The notes below the pieces were generated by a model. It ran no database searches, had not been told where the DNA came from, and saw nothing but the letters and a program-made list of their open reading frames with translations. The translations under genes and the position numbers were made by a program. Below, one piece after another: positions 22,643 to 33,765 of a stretch of 64,000 nucleotides of DNA. The stretch comes from Paraspadella gotoi (lineage: Eukaryota; Chaetognatha): contig CM119269.1 in NCBI GenBank assembly GCA_051294375.1, positions 5,281,609-5,345,608 on the forward strand, given 5' to 3'. The first letter of the stretch is position 1. The number at the start of each line of letters is the position of its first letter.

Positions 22643-24091
22643 GTATGTTCTTCTTTCTCTCTTCTCTCTCTCTCCCGTCTCTCTCTCTCTTTTTCTCTCT
22701 CTCATCTCTCTTCTTCTCTCTCTTCTCACGTCCTCCCTCATTCGCGATGCCATTTTCAATTTTCTTTTCTTTCATTTTTCCTCCAAATTTCCTCATTTTT
22801 TCTTGCCCTCCTCAATTTTCTTTCCTTTTCCTCCGCTTTCCTTCCCTTTCTCCCCTTTCCTCCCGTTTCCTCTCTTTACTCGCATTTCCTCCCTTCTCCC
22901 CTTTCCTCCCATTTCCTCCCTTTCCTCCCTTCGCCCCTTCCCCTTGTCCCAGCTTCCTCCCTTCCTCTCTTTCCTCTCTTTCCTCCCCTTCCTCCGCTTC
23001 CTCGCTTTCTCCCATTCCTATCCCCTTCCTCCTTTCCTCCTTTTCCTGCCCTTTCCTTCGTGCCGTTTCCCATTTTTTTCTTCTTCGTCGGCCTCTGCAT
23101 TTCCTCCCCCAATTTTTTTCGGCCGTCTCACGTGAAATGACGCTCGTCGTCGTCGCGTCGTCGTCGTCGCCGAGGTTCCCGCTTTCATCGTCGTAAGGCT
23201 GCGTATCGTCGTAGTCGTCGTCGTCGTCAATCGCCATCCTTGTCTCCTTCCATTTCCTTATTTCCGGTCCGCTTTTCGAACGTCTTTTTTTTTTTCTTTC
23301 CTCCTCTTCTTCCTCCTCTTCTTCCTCTTCCTCCTACTCCTCCTTCTTCTTCCCATTTCTAATATTCTGGTCCGGAACATTATTTTTTTTGGTCTTATCT
23401 TTCTTACTAATTGTTACTTTTTTTATTTTTACAAACACCTCTTGATAGTAACTTTTCTTAAACTCCCACCTTATTATTATTTTTTTGTTACTTTCTCCTC
23501 TCTTACTTTTTTCTCGCCTCTTTCCTCATTTTTATTGTTATCATATTTTCTTTCGTCTTCATCTTTTTCCTTCTTATCTCCCTACGAGTCTCCATTTCCG
23601 CTTTTTCGATTACAGCGCAAATATTGCGGATTGCGGTTGAGCAAGAAAAAGGAAAAAGGAAAGAGAAAAAAAAAGGAAAGGAGAAGAAAAAAGGAAAGAG
23701 AGACGTGAAGGAGATAAAAGGAGCTCGAGAGATGAAACTAGAGATCGTGAAAGGCAAAGTGAAGGGTCTTTCGGTGGGTGGATTGATGATTGGTGATGGG
23801 TGAGTGATCACATTTGATAGTTTTTTGAGAGACAAAAAAACTTTTTAAAAAATGTAATTTTTTCTTTAACTTATCAGATATAAAACAGTAAAAAATAAAC
23901 GTACCACTTTAATTATTAGAAATCAAAATCTCTCTCAACGAGGGAATAGAACTATATAAAGATTATTGATTGAATAGGAGAGAGGAGAGTACACAAAATT
24001 GAGACTAAATTCATATCATTCTCTCTCACATCGCTCTTCACTTTCCCTTCGCATCACCCTCACTTACCATTTTACTCCAGCCTCACCTCAG
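22643..24091. other. intron between GH31 exons, CT-rich
   Basis: Positions 22650-23090 are imperfect CT/CCT. A (GTC)n patch lies at 23140-23235; its minus strand encodes an Asp-rich peptide beginning MAIDDDDDYDDTQPYDDESG, which I treat as repeat-derived. Positions 23500-24080 are AT- and GA-rich without features. Confidence 0.5.
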
Positions 24092-24386
24092 AACGTCCCG
24101 ATATCTGCGGCTTCTCGGCCAGCCCTCCGAAGAGCTCTGCAAATCCCGCTGGTCGCAAAGTCAGCCTTCTAAACCCTTTTTTTCCACGCAACCACAACAA
24201 CGATCACGAGGCCGGATCAAGAACCGCGGGCGCCTTCAGCGAAGATCACGCCGCGTCGTCAAAGCCCGCCATGGAGATCGTACTCGCTGCTTCCTTACCT
24301 TTAGCACGCAGTTTTACAGGGCGCGGCGTCAGCGGCAGTGCGGCAGCGTCAGCAATCCCAGCGGCGCGGTCGCCAGTGGCTTTGTT
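24092..24386 (+). pseudogene. GH31 alpha-glucosidase, second visible exon
   Basis: Probable acceptor cctcacctcag and donor gtgagg (24387). Fragments in alternating frames line up in GH31 order: PDICGF, LLGQPSEELCKSRWSQ, NPFFPRNHNNDHEAG, AFSEDHAASSKPAMEI, LLPYLY-like residues, TQFYRA and a final VAxxxF. The R-N-H-N block marks the lysosomal alpha-glucosidase/maltase-glucoamylase branch, not the ER glucosidase II branch. No single frame reads through; about five indels are needed. Some are at homopolymers (T7 at 24177-24183), others are not. Confidence 0.8.
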
Positions 24387-24701
24387 GTGAGGGCGTGGCA
24401 TTAAGATGTTCGAAGAGGCGCCGAGAGCGGACAGGTGAGAATACGGAGGTGTTGAACGAGGGAGAGTTTGTAATGGAAAAACGAGTGAATTAGTGGTTTT
24501 TTATGGCGAAATGTAAATGAACATGATTTGAAATAAATTTTGAGAGAATCAAGTATCTAGTACTGACTAATTAAATAAATAACTTAACAGACTGACGACT
24601 GAGAAACTGAAAATAATATGAATCGCCGCTATAAAAGATGAGGTTTAAAAAAATGAAGAATGAAGATGTCTACGGGAACGAGATAATTTAAGAGAAAAAT
24701 T

Positions 24702-24776
24702 TGCGTCAGCGGGGAATCGAACCCCGATCAACTGAAATTGGAAGGCAACTATGCTAACCATTACACTCACTGACGC
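24702..24776 (-). tRNA. tRNA-Gly(TCC)-like gene, possibly a pseudogene
   Basis: The minus strand reads GCGTCAG at the 5' end and CTGACGC at the 3' end, a perfect 7-bp acceptor stem with discriminator A. TGTAATGGTTAGCAT is a good A box/D arm. GGGGTTCGATTCCCC is a perfect T arm and B box, and the anticodon loop holds CTTCCAA (anticodon TCC). It is followed by TTTTT, a pol III terminator. Against the usual metazoan tRNA-Gly(TCC) it is three bases longer: one extra base in the D arm and two in the 3' side of the anticodon arm, which weakens that stem. It may be a pseudogene, a SINE source, or carry sequence errors. Confidence 0.75.
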
Positions 24777-25087
24777 TCGGTATAATTAGGGGCTGTCAAC
24801 GATTTCTATATTTTTTTTTAAATTTCCACACAGGGCAAAATTTTGATTTATTTGTGTTGCTTCATCGTCAGTGTTTGGCAATGGTCAGTGACATGACATG
24901 GCATGACATTAGTCCAGTGACGATTAGTCACTTGTCAGTGGTCAGCGGAATATTGTATTACTAAGTCGTTACTTATTTAGAATTACATTGCACATCGACT
25001 ACGAAAGCTCTTAGAAAAAAATAAAATTAAATCATTATATACAAAAATAAATTAGATTCAGTAATATTATCCCCATTTGAATTCCAG

Positions 25088-25229
25088 CTACAACTATCCG
25101 GACGAGGCAGTGAGAACTTGGGATAATTCAGGAAGCAGTTCATTTGGGGCGAGGCCTTGCTAATCTCTCCGCCCTTTTATATGAAGAACAAACAAAAGTC
25201 ACCGCTTACTTCCCGGGAGATCATACCAT
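25088..25229 (+). pseudogene. GH31 alpha-glucosidase, third visible exon
   Basis: The acceptor is tgaattccag; the donor is gtaatc. In three frames it reads YNYPDEAVRTWDN, RKQFIWGEALLIS, then LLYEEQTKVTAYFPGDHTM. This corresponds to the GH31 segment (F-E-Y-P-D... Q-F-x-W-G-x-A-L-L-I-S-P-V-L... V-x-A-Y-F-P) at the end of the catalytic barrel. Two indels separate the three blocks. Phase 2 at the donor fits the next exon (AT|G). Confidence 0.82.
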
Positions 25230-25481
25230 GTAATCGGAATACTATTAATTCAATGGGTAAAATGACTTTACATAGCATTTTTACTAGATTTGTTTAAACG
25301 TAACCTCCGGACGGGGAATGGTAAATTTCGAGTATTATTTCGTGCTGATGAAGGATGGCTAACATTATTAAACATGTACGTTTTCCTTTTGAAAATAAAT
25401 AAACTCGTGGTTTGCAAAACAAACAAAACATTTTTTTTTTCCCTGTATTAACTAATATCAAGACGTTCAATTTTTTCACAG

Positions 25482-25589
25482 GTACGACTTGAACCGGAAT
25501 CGCCGTGAAACTCCGATTCCTAAACAAACGCGCGGAGTTGGATTCAAACCCATCGATAAAATTAAGTTCACATCGTCGGCGGACGATAA
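25482..25589 (+). pseudogene. GH31 alpha-glucosidase, fourth visible exon
   Basis: The acceptor is ttttttcacag; the donor is gtaagc. It reads YDLNRNRRETPIPKQTRG, then PIDKIK, and after a one-base slip VHIVGGR. This matches the GH31 stretch W-Y-D-x...P-x-D-K-I-x-V-H-x-R-G-G that starts the C-terminal beta domains. The last visible frame otherwise ends in FTSSADDK, which is not GH31-like. Confidence 0.8.
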
Positions 25590-25869
25590 GTAAGCGATGC
25601 CAAGGGTACAAACGATTTATAATTTTTTAGTTGCGCGCGAGTGACTCGCGGAGACTCTATAAGTCACTTTCGGTCGTAGGTCCGTCGTATAACTGTCCGT
25701 CGGTTTGTCCTTCTTACAATTAAAAATGTTAGAATTTACACTATAGTTGGTTGCTCATTTGTTAAGACAAAAAAAAACCCACAAATCAAAGAGACTGCGA
25801 GCGCCGCCTCAGGAAATCTTAAAATTATAAAGGAATAAAAAGACAAATTTGATGAAATGCATGGTCATA

Positions 25870-26000
25870 AATACATGGGCAAAGAAAAGTGTTTTAGTAA
25901 TGTCATGTCATATGCATATCATATCATTCGCTGAATTAAAAGGAAATTACACGTGCTAACTGAAGTACTGCGGCGCAACACATTGGATGAACCGATCTTG
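25870..26000 (-). repeat. dispersed family E, copy on minus strand
   Basis: The reverse complement shares with 46060-46210 the words caagatcggt/caagagcggt, aatgtgttgcgccgcagt, and a run of atgaca/atgaca(t)g units. A related ATGACATGAC cluster is at 24885-24910. No coding capacity. Confidence 0.6.
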
Positions 26001-26334
26001 TTTTATATAAAAATCTCCAACCAAATATGTTATTGATGATTAATTGATAATTTTTGGACTGCTTTAAGTCTTCAACAAACTGAAATATTTTTGACAGTGT
26101 CCGCTAAATTATGCAATAATTCAAGAAATGTTTTTATGAGTATTTTTTTTTTTTAAAAGTTAAAATCAAAAGTTTTTGGTTATTAAATAAATATATAAAT
26201 ATTTGACTTAATCGAAATAAAATGGCTAAGTATTTTCTAACACGAATCATTTGAAGCAGCGCGACCGACCGACCAAACAAACTCTCCTATCAAGTTCACA
26301 TCAGCGAATATAAAAACCCCGTCATTTCCTCCAG

Positions 26335-26737
26335 GCGACGCCACTACAATCAACGCCGCCCGCCGCAAACCAACTCCGGCCTTTTATACGCCGCCCTCGC
26401 ACCGATTCCATGCCTCTCTCTTTTCCAACGGCGAACTCTACGACGATGGACGTGTCCGAAGGCGCGGAAGACGCGACGAAGTGGGCTCGATGTCCGGCCC
26501 TTGTCGGCTTCAGAAGCCCTCCGGGGAAGGCTCGACGTCTTGCCACCAAATGGGGCGCGCACGGGCATCTTGGCCGACGCGCCGAGGATCGAAGAGTTGA
26601 GAGTCCACGACGTTGGAATCGACGTGGGCCGTCCGAGGGCGTTCGAGTAGACGGAGTCCGGAGTGGACGCGCTTCGATTATTCTCGCGACGATGAGAAAA
26701 CGGAAGATGTTGTTGGTGACGGGATGAACCTTATTGG
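26335..26737 (+). pseudogene. GH31 alpha-glucosidase, C-terminal domain exon
   Basis: The acceptor is tttcctccag; the donor is gtgagg. Blocks in different frames fit the distal beta-sandwich domains of GH31: SGLLYAALAP, HASLFSNGELYDDG (family G-E-L-x-W-D-D-G, here lacking the Trp), NGARTGILADAPRIEELRVH, then FDYSRDDEKTEDVVGDGMNL with IG at the donor. The 403-base length breaks phase with its neighbours by one base, so the net slip is +1 (or -2); an extra T in TTTT near 26386 would account for the first. The final short exon is not found downstream. Confidence 0.7.
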
Positions 26738-28799
26738 GTGAGGACATTACGTGGGAGTGGTGTGAGAGAGGGAGGGGATGCGGTATTGTAAGGCGGCGGG
26801 GAGTGAAGGTGAGGCGAACTTACCCGTAGGCTTTTATACTATTTTACATTCTACAAAGGGAATATTAATAAATTATTGATTACTACAGGAAATTTAGAAA
26901 TAAAAGCGAAACGATAAAGTGATTACTATCATTTTCTAAAGTGCATTATTATTCAGTATTTTTGAGAGCCGATGATATTATACCTGTCTAGGAGCTTTTA
27001 ATAGAAAATAATTTTTTTTTTTATTTTTTTTTTCCTATTAACTGCATAAATTGAAGGCAGAATTGAGTGATTTATTTAGCAGCTGAGCTGTGTTTTGGCT
27101 TTATAATCAATTATTTTCGAGTAGTTAGGCTCAGGACGCAAAGTTCCAATTTAAAATTTTAAATAGCAAGAGTAAGGGTATCGCTAATGACCATTTCCAA
27201 CGAGTGCTACACAATATGTTTAAAATAGAAAAGTCTGACTGAGTTAAGGCCGTTTGTTTTCTTCCAGTTTTTTCCGTTTCCATTTTCTTTCTTCTCGTCC
27301 TCTTCGTCTTTTTCCTGGTCTCTTCCTTCTTTTTTAATTTGAACAACGTCACCAACGATGATGGCGACGAAGATGACGACCACTCCCACCGTCTCCAGTC
27401 GTTGGGTAATCTCTCCAAAAAAAGTCATCGCCATGAGCGGTCGTAGTCGCGAATGGAAACCCGCGCGTAGAACATTTCCAATTAAATCCGGCGAGACCTT
27501 CGTCAAAAGCTTTCCAACTTTAGCACAACCAACCTGTTTGCGCGAGTCGTGAGATGGTTTGAGAGGCTCCTACCCTGTCCGTGGCGCAGAGAAAATGCTG
27601 GAAACCATTCGAAGCACACGACGGCGACAACCTTGAGATGCAACGCAGACAAGAAAGTTGTCTGTTTCAATCAGCGATCGCGCGCATACAAAGACGTGAC
27701 CATTGCCAATTGCGACATAAAACGAAAAAAAATAAACGGGTAAGACCAAAAGGGCGCCTGAGAAATGGCACAACCAAAGAGAAAAGGGCGGGGATGTGTT
27801 TCACCAGCAGCGGCCTTTGTCACAACTTTGACGCAACCATCATCGTCGCGTCATTAAACTGGTGAAAAGAGAACGCCCAAAGAGCAGGATATAGCGGAGT
27901 AGGCGCTCGGAGGCATGACTTCTGCAGCGGTGCGCCAAAGGGTGATCAATAAAAGCAAAGGCAAGAAAACAAGGCCCAACGTTTGTTCGATTCACAGTCC
28001 TAGTGGCGCCCATGCAAATGGGTGGGGGTAGAGTTGTCACGGTCTTTCCAATGAAAATAAAAAATAAGCGATGGGAGGTCGAGACAGCGGTGACGAAGCT
28101 CGAAAGATGTTGCTGCAGACGCTGCGGAGCAGCAAAGAAACAGCAGAAGAATAAAACGCCCAATGCGAACATTGAACAGAAATATGAGTAGAAATGTGCA
28201 CTCTTGCGAATTTATACCAGTGGCAACAGTGAATGAAATAAACAATGTCGTCCAGTGGAAAATAAAAGAATGTTTATTTTTCCTAAGTATAATTTTTTGA
28301 CATTAAATTCAAATTTGAAAAAGATTTTCAATATCATTTTTTAGCATCCATTAGCCCTAAAGAGTCCAGTTTTAAGGCAGTGATAATGCGTCTTATTATT
28401 TGGAGAACAATCTTCTTGGATAAACATTTCATGGATATTGTTATCTTACCATGATATAAAATTCCAGAAAGTATCAGATTTTACCTTTAAGTGTTTCGAT
28501 GAGAGAAAAAAGAAAATATTTTATTTCAACCAACCGTGGTTTCGCCACTTTGGTTTGCGAGTTTGGGAAAAAGAGACAAAATTTTTATTTTTCACAAATA
28601 ATATGAGAGGGAAGAGAGAGAGAGAGTAAAGGTTTTCCAAAAAAGAATTGAAGAAATTGAGAAAGGACAGTGGGGCAAGATGCGACATTGTTTGCTCCAA
28701 ACTTGTTTAAAAACATTGTTGTAATTAAACTAATTTATTATATAATTGATAATTATTAGATTAATAAATTGTTAACTCTCTCTCTCTCTCTCTCTCTCG

Positions 28800-28831
<32 letters not shown>

Positions 28832-30655
28832 AACACCCTCGTCTCCATCTAATTTCAAACGGCAACAAAAAGAAAGATTGAGATACATATAACCAGGTTT
28901 GGCTAATTAATGTTTGGACAGGCAAAGCTAAATAATAAGGAAAAATAACCAAATAAATTTCATAATAAGTTATAAATAATAATAATTTAGGGGAGGAATA
29001 ATAATAATAATTTAATAATAATAATTTATCTTAATATACGGTTAGCGGTTGTTAAATCACACATGAAATTCAAGCAGAATTAAATTAGTAGTTCTAATTT
29101 ATGATCAAAGAAAGACATCCAGTTGTGACGAAATTGTTTTTGATGAATTTTTAAAGAATTCGTCCCGGCGATTTTATTTTATTTTCTTAACTTAGTTGTA
29201 ACAATTTCATAGTAAATAATAATCAGGATCTCCATTTAACCTAAAAATACTTCGGTAACCTTTTTTTCATAGAAAAATGCGGGTTCTTCAGTTTTTCGTT
29301 GTTTCCATTCAGATGGTTTTTTTTTTTCGGTTGAAAGTCGGGCTCTTTGTTGATTATAAGCCTTTAAGGTCATATGTCTGATATATGGTTGACGGATGAA
29401 AACAACCAAAAAATATCAAACATATCTCCGGAGGGCTTTCCACCGACATTTGTTCGTTTGTTTTAATGTTTCCAATTATGAGAATCCAGTGAATATTCTT
29501 CTTTTTATTTGTAATTGCCTAATGAAAGCAAGGGCGTTAATTGGCACAAAAAGTTCCAAAAGCAAATAAATCATAATAATGTAAAAATAAATTACATTCA
29601 GTTATCTTATTGACCGCAACAATCATTCACCGATTTCACGGGCAAAAAGAAATAAGCAATTGATATGCTTGATATATTTGGCTTGTGAACGCCGAAACTT
29701 TTTTTTTTCCTTAAACTGTCTAATATGTATAATCGATATCTAAATAAAGATCTAATTTTGAATCAGCAAAACTGTACTTTTTTTGGCGACTAAAATTGAT
29801 GTAGCCTTATTGAACTTTTTTTTTCCAAACTAGTCTAAACTATAATTTACAATTGGTTCTAGCCAGGTATTATTCTATGCAAAAAGATTTACCAATAATT
29901 ATTAATTTTAAAAGGATTTACATTTCCAACGTAGTTACCTACTTTTCTTCCGCCGATATTGAATTCCCTCACTCGTACTCGCCCACGGCACGGAATTATA
30001 ATGCTTCCGGCGGCCAGTGGGTGGGGCTGCGTTACATCCCCTTTCGCGTTTACTTTTATACAATATAGCAATTATACCATAACTACAATATACAAGTATA
30101 CAATAATTGAAAAAGGAGATTGTTCGCTTATATAAGTCCAAAAAGTTTTCCTGACAAAAACTATCAACTTATAAACATATAATGCGTTCAATCGTTTCGA
30201 CTCTCCTTTTTTTGTTAGTAGTTTTAATCTGACGCAAAAAATAAGCTCCCAGAATAATTTAAATATAGCTATACATTTTATTCAGTTATGCTCCTAGAGA
30301 ATTCCGGAATATTTTGCGGCGATTTTCGTTCCGTCTTCAAATCGTCTTCGTTCGTGCGCGTTTCTCATCCTCTTCCTCCGCCTCGGCGTTTTTCACCGGG
30401 AAGATGATCACGTGAACAATGGATCAGCGTGACTCCCGCCATCCACTCAACGGAAAAATGGGACTGTGACGAGGCGAAACTTTTGCGAAATTTTTTACCT
30501 CTGATGCGTAAAGATAAGAGAAAAATACGACTAAAAAATTAATTTCATAACGAAGGAAAGGAAAAAAATAAATTGAGAGAGAGAGAAGAGAGATAGAGAG
30601 AGAGAGAGAGAAGAGAGAGAGAGAAATGAGAGAGAGAGAGAGAGAATGAGAGAGA

Positions 30656-30694
<39 letters not shown>

Positions 30695-30701
30695 GAGAGA
30701 G
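26738..30701. other. no confirmed gene; GC-richer island 27.2-28.2 kb
   Basis: Positions 27240-28200 are less AT-rich, with overlapping open frames on both strands, including a minus-strand hydrophobic stretch (VGVVVIFVAIIVGDVVQ) at 27350-27420. I recognise no family and no exon set, so nothing is called. Positions 28770-28830 are (CT)n, 28970-29030 AAT-rich, and 30575-30701 (GA)n running into a 25-N gap. Positions 28900-30300 are AT-rich and featureless. Confidence 0.45.
28684..28715. mobile_element. family A terminal sequence, solitary end
   Basis: The sequence gcgacattgtttgctccaaacttgttt equals the right end of the family A element, with one extra C. It is followed by AT-rich filler, but no matching left end is visible nearby. 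Confidence 0.5.
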
Positions 30702-31002
30702 NNNNNNNNNNNNNNNNNNNNNNNNNTCTCATTCTTTCTGTCCTCTGACCAACGAGTGAAAATAAAAAATTCTATTCCCTCTTTTTATCTGAATTCCAAA
30801 TCAGTGTTCGANNNNNNNNNNNNNNNNNNNNNNNNNNNNNNNNNNNNNNNNNNNNNNNNNNNNNNNNNNNNNNNNNNNNNNNNNNNNNNNNNNNNNNNNN
30901 NNNNNNNNNNNNNNNNNNNNNNNNNNNNNNNNNNNNNNNNNNNNNNNNNNNNNNNNNNNNNNNNNNNNNNNNNNNNNNNNNNNNNNNNNNNNNNNNNNNN
31001 NN

Positions 31003-31037
<35 letters not shown>

Positions 31038-32154
31038 CTCAACCCAGAGCCAAGCAGAACAGAGGGTTTTTGTGAAAAGAATTCATACATAAATAGACAA
31101 AAAAATTTCAGTTGATAGAAGTTATTTTACCGAGTTTGCTTATTTTTGTGCATAGTGTGTTTTACTCGTTTCTAAAAATACTCCCTTTGGATATATGGCA
31201 AGGACTAATAGAGAGACACATTCCGTGGAAAAATCTAATAAAAAATTGTAAAATTAAAAAAATTATAATCAATTTTGATTTTGAAAAAGTTAAAAACTTA
31301 AAATTAGATAAAAATTATACATTAAAAATATCAAAAAGTTACATTTTATCAATTTTTATCTCAATCANNNNNNNNNNNNNNNNNNNNNNNNNNNNNNNNN
31401 NNNNNNNNNNNNNNNNNNNNNNNNNNNNNNNNNNNNNNNNNNNNNNNNNNNNNNNNNNNNNNNNNNNNNNNNNNNNNNNNNNNNNNNNNNNNNNNNNNNN
31501 NNNNNNNNNNNNNNNNNNNNNNNNNNNNNNNNNNNNNNNNNNNNNNNNNNNNNNNCCGCCGCCGCCGCTGCCGCCGACCCGCAGCCGCGGCCGCCGTTTC
31601 GCATTGGCATTCTCTCAAGAAAATCTGCTTTTTCGATAAAATTGTTCTCATTGTGAACGGATGGTGTTGGTCGAGTAAGAGTCGAGACGAGGTTGATCGC
31701 GGGAACAGAAATGGTATTAGTGGTCGTGGATTAGGGGGGAAAGATTTTATTGAGTTGGCTTCAAATTTGGTTTCAATTGAATCGGAGTAAGACTCGATTT
31801 CATTTCATTTCTTAATGCCGTCGAAAAAGAAATAAACTTTAAGTTGATTTTAATTTGACTCGAGAAAATCAAACAAATTCGAACGTTTAAAATTTCGGAA
31901 GTGATAGGAAAGCCTTTTCTGNNNNNNNNNNNNNNNNNNNNNNNNNNNNNNNNNNNNNNNNNNNNNNNNNNNNNNNNNNNNNNNNNNNNNNNNNNNNNNN
32001 NNNNNNNNNNNNNNNNNNNNNNNNNNNNNNNNNNNNNNNNNNNNNNNNNNNNNNNNNNNNNNNNNNNNNNNNNNNNNNNNNNNNNNNNNNNNNNNNNNNN
32101 NNNNNNNNNNNNNNNNNNNNNNNNNNNNNNNNNNNNNNNNNNNNNNNNNNNNNN
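30702..32154. other. gap-rich stretch
   Basis: Unknown sequence at 30702-30726, 30812-31002, 31368-31555 and 31922-32154, with (GA)n or (CCG)n at the gap edges (31003-31036, 31556-31572). The islands between the gaps show no gene. Confidence 0.7.
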
Positions 32155-32239
32155 CGATTTGGAATCGGCCACCGATCTGATCAGGATAGGAGATAACAGC
32201 GAGACCGCACTCATTCCAGACACAGAGCAAACTTCTTGA
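32155..32239 (+). CDS. possible C-terminal exon fragment after gap
   Basis: Directly after the gap one frame reads DLESATDLIRIGDNSETALI, then PDTEQTS and a stop (32237-32239). It is balanced, non-repetitive and acidic, so it looks more like a protein end than chance, but it is only 27 codons and its upstream part is lost in the gap. It could belong to another gene in the large intron. I cannot name it. Confidence 0.25.
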
Positions 32240-33315
32240 ATGGCCCCGGGATGAGAGGAGAGTTGATACAGGGCTATTGGCACGCTCGTCGACTTTCAGA
32301 CGGGCTCCGTGCCGTCCAAGAAAAGGAGAAATTGAGACGGGGCTCCTGGCAGGGGCTTAGGTTTTGTCCATCCATCAACTTCAAATCGAACAAAGCGTCT
32401 TTTCCGTCAAAGAGGAAAAAAAAACGGCGGAGGGAAACGGGCAAGTTCCAAAAAAAGATTTTGTTGGCGGAGAAGGGAAAACTTTGTTGTTACTATGCGT
32501 TACTATGACGANNNNNNNNNNNNNNNNNNNNNNNNNNNNNNNNNNNNNNNNNNNNNNNNNNNNNNNNNNNNNNNNNNNNNNNNNNNNNNNNNNNNNNNNN
32601 NNNNNNNNNNNNNNNNNNNNNNNNNNNNNNNNNNNNNNNNNNNNNNNNNNNNNNNNNNNNNNNNNNNNNNNNNNNNNNNNNNNNNNNNNNNNNNNNNNNN
32701 NNNNNNNNNNNNNNNNNNNNNNNNNNNNNNNNNNNNNNNNNNNNNNNNNNNNNNNNNNNNNNNNNNNNNNNNNNNNNNNNNNNNNNNNNNNNNNNNNNNN
32801 NNNNNNNNNNNNNNNNNNNNNNNNNNNNNAGAGAGAGAGAGAGAGTGAGAGAGTCAGTGAGAAATAGAAACTTATTTATTTTGTAACAGTTCCCTCAACG
32901 CGCTACATCGATTTTCTATAGTCTCATGAATATGAAAAACAAAATCTCCACACAAAAAATTGAAAGAAAAAGTAGTTTGCTTCTCGTTTGCTTTTTATTT
33001 TAGCTCAGAACAGAAAAACCTTTAAAAGATAAAAAAATAAATAATAAAGTTAATAAAATAAAATTTGATACTAAAAGGAAAACTTATTTAGTTTTCGACT
33101 TCGTTTTTCGTTTTTCTACTTTATAGTTTATACACATATGTTTTTCAATAATAATTGTATTTAACCTCTTTTGTTTTTTCCAAACTCAACATTTAACTTA
33201 GTTACACTTTTTTTCTCATCAGTAAACAAAGGCTGAGCATCAAATTTTGAATTTTTATCATAAATCTAAAATTCAAATCAATGCTCATTTGATTTCAAAC
33301 AAAAAAAGATCCGCC
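32240..33315. other. no gene; gap 32512-32829
   Basis: Positions 32240-32500 have a plain open frame without family likeness. After the gap comes a short (GA)n, then AT-rich DNA without features. Confidence 0.5.
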
Positions 33316-33421
33316 AATCGCCATTTTCACTTCGCCATCCGCCGTTCGCCATCCGCCGTTCGCCATCCGCCATCCGCCGTTCGCCATTCACCATTCGCCA
33401 TCCGCCATCCGCCATCCGCTG
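33316..33421. repeat. CGCCATC/CGCCGTT heptamer array
   Basis: About 14 heptamer units, mainly cgccatc with cgccgtt variants, give a GC-rich patch in AT-rich DNA. Alternation of the two variants forms a partial 14-base higher-order unit. Heptamers shift frame, so frames across it are open without being genes. Confidence 0.85.
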
Positions 33422-33571
33422 ATGAGAATTCGAGAAAATTTCTCCGTCGCTTTGACAATCCACTTCTTCCTTCTTTTCTTCCGCGAAGAAAATTTGAAAA
33501 CAGAAAAGTTCATCTCGGATTTGAAAGGGAATTTTGGGCTCCGTTTAATCCACCGGGACATGGAAAGAATT

Positions 33572-33765
33572 GAAATCATTGGAAAGAAATGAAAAGAAAT
33601 GAAGAAAATTAGAAAGAAATGGAAAGAAATGAAGATAATTAGAAAAAAATGGAAAGATATTGAANNNNNNNNNNATTAGAAAGAAATGAAAAGAAATGAA
33701 GATAATTAGAAAGAAATGGAAAGAAATGAAGATAATTAGAAAGAAATGGAAAGAAATAAAGGTAA
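33572..33765. repeat. 30-bp minisatellite, about six copies, with a 10-N gap
   Basis: The unit gaagataattagaaagaaat followed by ggaaagaaat repeats with small changes. A run of exactly ten N at 33665-33674 interrupts it, probably where the array could not be resolved. Confidence 0.85.

Noticed and set aside
22555-23196. A 213-codon frame crossing the GH31 exon
   Set aside because: It reads the GH31 exon in one broken frame and then a CT tract; the GH31 blocks explain the coding signal.
24398-24434. Possible exon end MFEEAPRAD with donor gtgaga at 24435
   Set aside because: The GH31 alignment ends the exon at 24386 with donor gtgagg, and the next exon (YNYPDEAV) continues the family there; the later reading is chance.
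26322-26747. A 141-codon minus-strand frame
   Set aside because: It is the complement of the GH31 C-terminal exon, whose blocks are on the plus strand.
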